9,279 bases of DNA from JBPCRW01 sp050996405 (lineage in GTDB: Bacteria; Acidobacteriota; Blastocatellia; Pyrinomonadales; Pyrinomonadaceae). The translations under genes and the position numbers were made by a program. Under the pieces are notes generated by a model. It searched no databases. It worked only from the letters and a program-made list of their open reading frames with translations, and was not told the origin of the DNA. Shown piece by piece: positions 7,785 through 9,279 of the stretch. Each line of letters begins with the position of its first letter. The stretch's first letter is position 1. The stretch spans positions 1 to 9,279 of the forward strand of contig JBPCRW010000117.1 of assembly GCA_050996405.1 (NCBI GenBank), read 5' to 3'.

Positions 7785-7862
7785 CAGACTTTGAATAGAT
7801 AACTTTGAACAACAGATTGAGAAATTATTTGCGGACTTCGGGCGAGATATAAAATCGAGAAA
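7782..7862 (-). other. Open stretch in frame beyond the hemD stop
   Basis: After the hemD TGA (7863-7865) the same frame stays open for 27 codons to a TAA at 7779-7781. The translation includes FISRPKSANN, which loosely resembles the short C-terminal segment (a Pro-Ser/Thr patch before the last helix) that this HemD lacks. It could be the remnant of the original C-terminus, cut off by a nonsense mutation or sequencing error, or chance. The overlap with the candidate MFS promoter argues for caution. Confidence 0.2.
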
Positions 7863-8585
7863 TCAAATGAGTCTGAATTCCCGCAAAGATTGCGCGGCGG
7901 CGTTATCGGCGGCGCGCAGCGAAACTTCCGTTAAAACGTCTGCAAGATTTTCGTTCGGAAAAAGATGCGCCAGATTTATCACGTCAAACGGCGAGGTGAA
8001 AATAAATTCGTCAATCGCGCCGCCTTTTAAAAGCGTTTTCAGTTTTGCAATTTCATTTTCCGCTTCGGCAATCGTTTGATAGATTTCCAGTTCTTCGACT
8101 CCTGAATTTTGTTTTTTTAGTTCCGCGACAATTTCGATAATCGAATTTTCCTTTTTTAAAACGAGAAATTTTAAATTCTCGAATTCGCTTTCATCAAACA
8201 GATAATTTTTCAGCGATTGCCAAACTTCCGCCGTTTTAACGCTGTTCGGAATCACGTCGGCGTGAAGCTGCGCGAAACGCAGTCGGTCTGCGACCGATTC
8301 TCCGTAAGCGCAGGCGCGCAAAGCGTCCAACTCGAATAAATCAATTTCGAGTTCCGACATTTTTTGCAGAAAAAATTCGACCGCGTAAATATCCGTAAAA
8401 ATCAGCCAGTCGAATTCATTTAAATTATTCAAAATTTTTTCCGTTTCTTCGTTTGCAGTCAATGTCGTTTCGGCGGCGGGAAACAAAATCGTTTTCGCGC
8501 CAATCATCGAAAGTTCGGAAACGATTTTTTTGTTCATCGCGTTGTCGAACAGAGCATAAATTTTTTCAGCCGAAAATTTTGACAT
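7863..8585 (-). CDS. hemD: Uroporphyrinogen-III synthase, divergent and short at the C-terminus
   Basis: HemD closes hydroxymethylbilane to uroporphyrinogen III with inversion of ring D, in the cytoplasm, on the way to haem and other tetrapyrroles. The 240 residues show the bilobed HemD pattern: DWLIFTDIYAVEFF (59-72) for the usual FTSxxAV, ACAYGESVADRL (91-102) for the first GxxTAxxL, EIYQT (167-171) and DEFIFTSPFDVINLAHLF (192-209). The protein is divergent. The usual N-terminal (V/I)xxTR stretch is not recognisable, and the second IGxxT motif is replaced by SLRAADNAAAQSL (222-234). The chain ends at LREFRLI, where relatives have some 20 more residues. It is not next to hemC, hemB or hemE. 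The family is moderately sure; activity is uncertain. It is divergent from the nucleotidyltransferase, and TAGAAT (minus strand, 8608-8613) is a weak -10. No Shine-Dalgarno is seen. Confidence 0.75.
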   Translation of the reverse strand: MSKFSAEKIYALFDNAMNKKIVSELSMIGAKTILFPAAETTLTANEETEKILNNLNEFDWLIFTDIYAVEFFLQKMSELEIDLFELDALRACAYGESVADRLRFAQLHADVIPNSVKTAEVWQSLKNYLFDESEFENLKFLVLKKENSIIEIVAELKKQNSGVEELEIYQTIAEAENEIAKLKTLLKGGAIDEFIFTSPFDVINLAHLFPNENLADVLTEVSLRAADNAAAQSLREFRLI

Positions 8586-8632
8586 AAATTATTGATTTTA
8601 ACCGACAATTCTATTTGAGAGAAATTCGGAAT

Positions 8633-8660
8633 TTGACAGCAAAATAAATTGCTGTGTAGT
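8633..8660 (+). promoter_or_regulatory. Sigma70-like promoter for the nucleotidyltransferase
   Basis: A perfect TTGACA (8633-8638) is followed after 16 bases by TGTAGT (8655-8660, 4 of 6 to TATAAT). Transcription would start near 8667, giving a leader of about 17 bases before the ATG at 8684. The perfect -35 is the strong part; the -10 is weak. Confidence 0.45.
8636..8655. promoter_or_regulatory. 20-base palindrome overlapping the promoter (possible operator)
   Basis: ACAGCAA (8636-8642) and TTGCTGT (8649-8655) are perfect 7-base reverse complements around AAATAA. The site spans from the end of the -35 hexamer to the first base of the -10, where a bound repressor would block RNA polymerase. 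It could also act on the divergent hemD. No regulator gene lies nearby. The operator role is inference. Confidence 0.35.
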
Positions 8661-8683
8661 GTTAAAAGGTCTGTTAAAAAATT

Positions 8684-9223
8684 ATGAAAGCGATGATTTT
8701 AGCCGCCGGTTTCGGCACGCGGCTGTTTCCACTGACAATTGACCGCACAAAACCGGCAATTCCTTTTTTGGGCAAACCGCTTGTCGGCTACGTCGCCGAA
8801 TACGTCGCCAAATTCGGTTTTAAAGAAGTGGTCGTCAACCTGCATCATCAGCCTGAATCCGTCAAACGCGCTCTCGGCGACGGTTCGGATTACGGTGTAA
8901 AAATTCATTATACGATTGAAGAACCAAAAATTTTAGGCACGGCGGGCGCGCTCGACAACGCGCGGCATCTTTTGGAAGACGACACTTTTTTAATCGTCAA
9001 CGGAAAAATTATTACCGACATCGATATTTCCGCAGCCCTTGAAACGCACCGAAAAACGGGCGCGCTGGCGACGATGATTTTAAAGCCGAATGTAAAGCGC
9101 GAAAAATTTACGATGGTCGAAATCGAAGACGGATTTGTCACAGGTTTCGGCGGTTTTCCGGGCGAGAGTCCAGAGTCCAGAGGCCCGAGGTCAAAGGCTG
9201 TGGGCTTTTCTTTCGCACCCTGA
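8684..9223 (+). CDS. NDP-sugar pyrophosphorylase / mannose-1-phosphate guanylyltransferase-like protein, 3' end disrupted
   Basis: The family joins a sugar-1-phosphate to a nucleoside triphosphate, giving an NDP-sugar and pyrophosphate in the cytoplasm. The N-terminal signature LAAGFGTRLFPLT (6-18) followed by TKPAIPFLGKPL (22-33) is intact, including Arg13 and Lys23. GTAGAL (85-90) is also present. In the usual NGD motif the metal-binding Asp is replaced: VNGKIITDID has Lys109. The reading frame stops at TGA 9221-9223 after 179 residues, while relatives have about 230-350 and continue with an MFTGIxxLxP segment. The last 25 residues (ESPESRGPRSKAVGFSFAP region) are unlike the family and follow a 7-base tandem repeat. 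Past the stop, the same frame shows PFMF at the window edge, which may be the family's FMFTG. The real gene probably runs beyond the window, broken by mutation, assembly error or frame slippage. The sugar substrate is not determinable. Confidence 0.85.
   Translation: MKAMILAAGFGTRLFPLTIDRTKPAIPFLGKPLVGYVAEYVAKFGFKEVVVNLHHQPESVKRALGDGSDYGVKIHYTIEEPKILGTAGALDNARHLLEDDTFLIVNGKIITDIDISAALETHRKTGALATMILKPNVKREKFTMVEIEDGFVTGFGGFPGESPESRGPRSKAVGFSFAP
9165..9185. repeat. Heptamer tandem repeat AGAGTCC in the nucleotidyltransferase
   Basis: There are three contiguous 7-base units: AGAGTCC (9165-9171), AGAGTCC (9172-9178) and AGAGGCC (9179-9185, one change). It sits where the protein leaves the conserved fold, in the linker after GFGGFPG. 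Because 7 is not a multiple of 3, gain or loss of a unit changes the downstream frame. Both other frames are open from here to the window end. Confidence 0.7.
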
Positions 9224-9279
9224 ATCCGGACCCTTGGAGCTTGACCCAACAAAAGCCCCTTTATGTTCCCCAGAAGTCC

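Noticed and set aside
7434..7802. Plus-strand ORF of 122 codons opposite the MFS gene start
   Set aside because: It overlaps the conserved N-terminal part of the transporter in antisense and shows no domain.
8908..9252. Minus-strand ORF of 114 codons opposite the nucleotidyltransferase
   Set aside because: It is antisense to conserved motifs of the nucleotidyltransferase and has no family features of its own.

Overview
This is an ordinary-looking chromosomal stretch of a Gram-negative bacterium, cut at both ends through genes. The protein types, the dispersed palindromic intergenic repeats and the near absence of Shine-Dalgarno sequences before starts would fit an environmental Acidobacteriota genome (Blastocatellia-like). 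That placement is an inference from general appearance and was not tested by a search. I see no phage, transposase, CRISPR array, tRNA or rRNA.

Layout, left to right. The window opens inside a 3-hydroxyacyl-CoA dehydrogenase (plus strand, C-terminal half only). A 222-base intergenic region follows, holding a nested imperfect inverted repeat and a 16-base palindrome. Next is a two-gene operon with an ATGA overlap that encodes two secreted M16-type proteins: the first has the zinc site, the second has lost it but keeps the Arg/Tyr pair the first lacks. A 74-base near-perfect inverted repeat lies between this operon and a UbiD-family decarboxylase. A membrane-anchored metallophosphoesterase follows UbiD after 32 bases.

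The metallophosphoesterase converges, with a 7-base gap, on a minus-strand pair: a divergent uroporphyrinogen-III synthase (HemD) upstream and an MFS transporter of the UMF1/Atg22-like family downstream. HemD is divergent from a plus-strand nucleotidyltransferase (NDP-sugar pyrophosphorylase). The 98 bases between them hold a sigma70-like promoter overlapped by a 20-base palindrome.

How the genes work together: the M16 pair very probably forms one heteromeric periplasmic peptidase. The other genes are housekeeping or metabolic functions (fatty-acid or butyrate metabolism, quinone biosynthesis, tetrapyrrole biosynthesis, transport, sugar-nucleotide synthesis) with no evident common pathway. 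UbiD and HemD both serve electron-transport cofactors, but nothing shows they are linked.

I do not find a convincing new multi-gene system. The points most worth a second look are the complementary loss of catalytic residues in the M16 pair, a Lys in place of the metal-binding Asp in the nucleotidyltransferase, its disrupted 3' end beside a 7-base tandem repeat, the short HemD with a tail-like stretch beyond its stop, and the intergenic palindromes.
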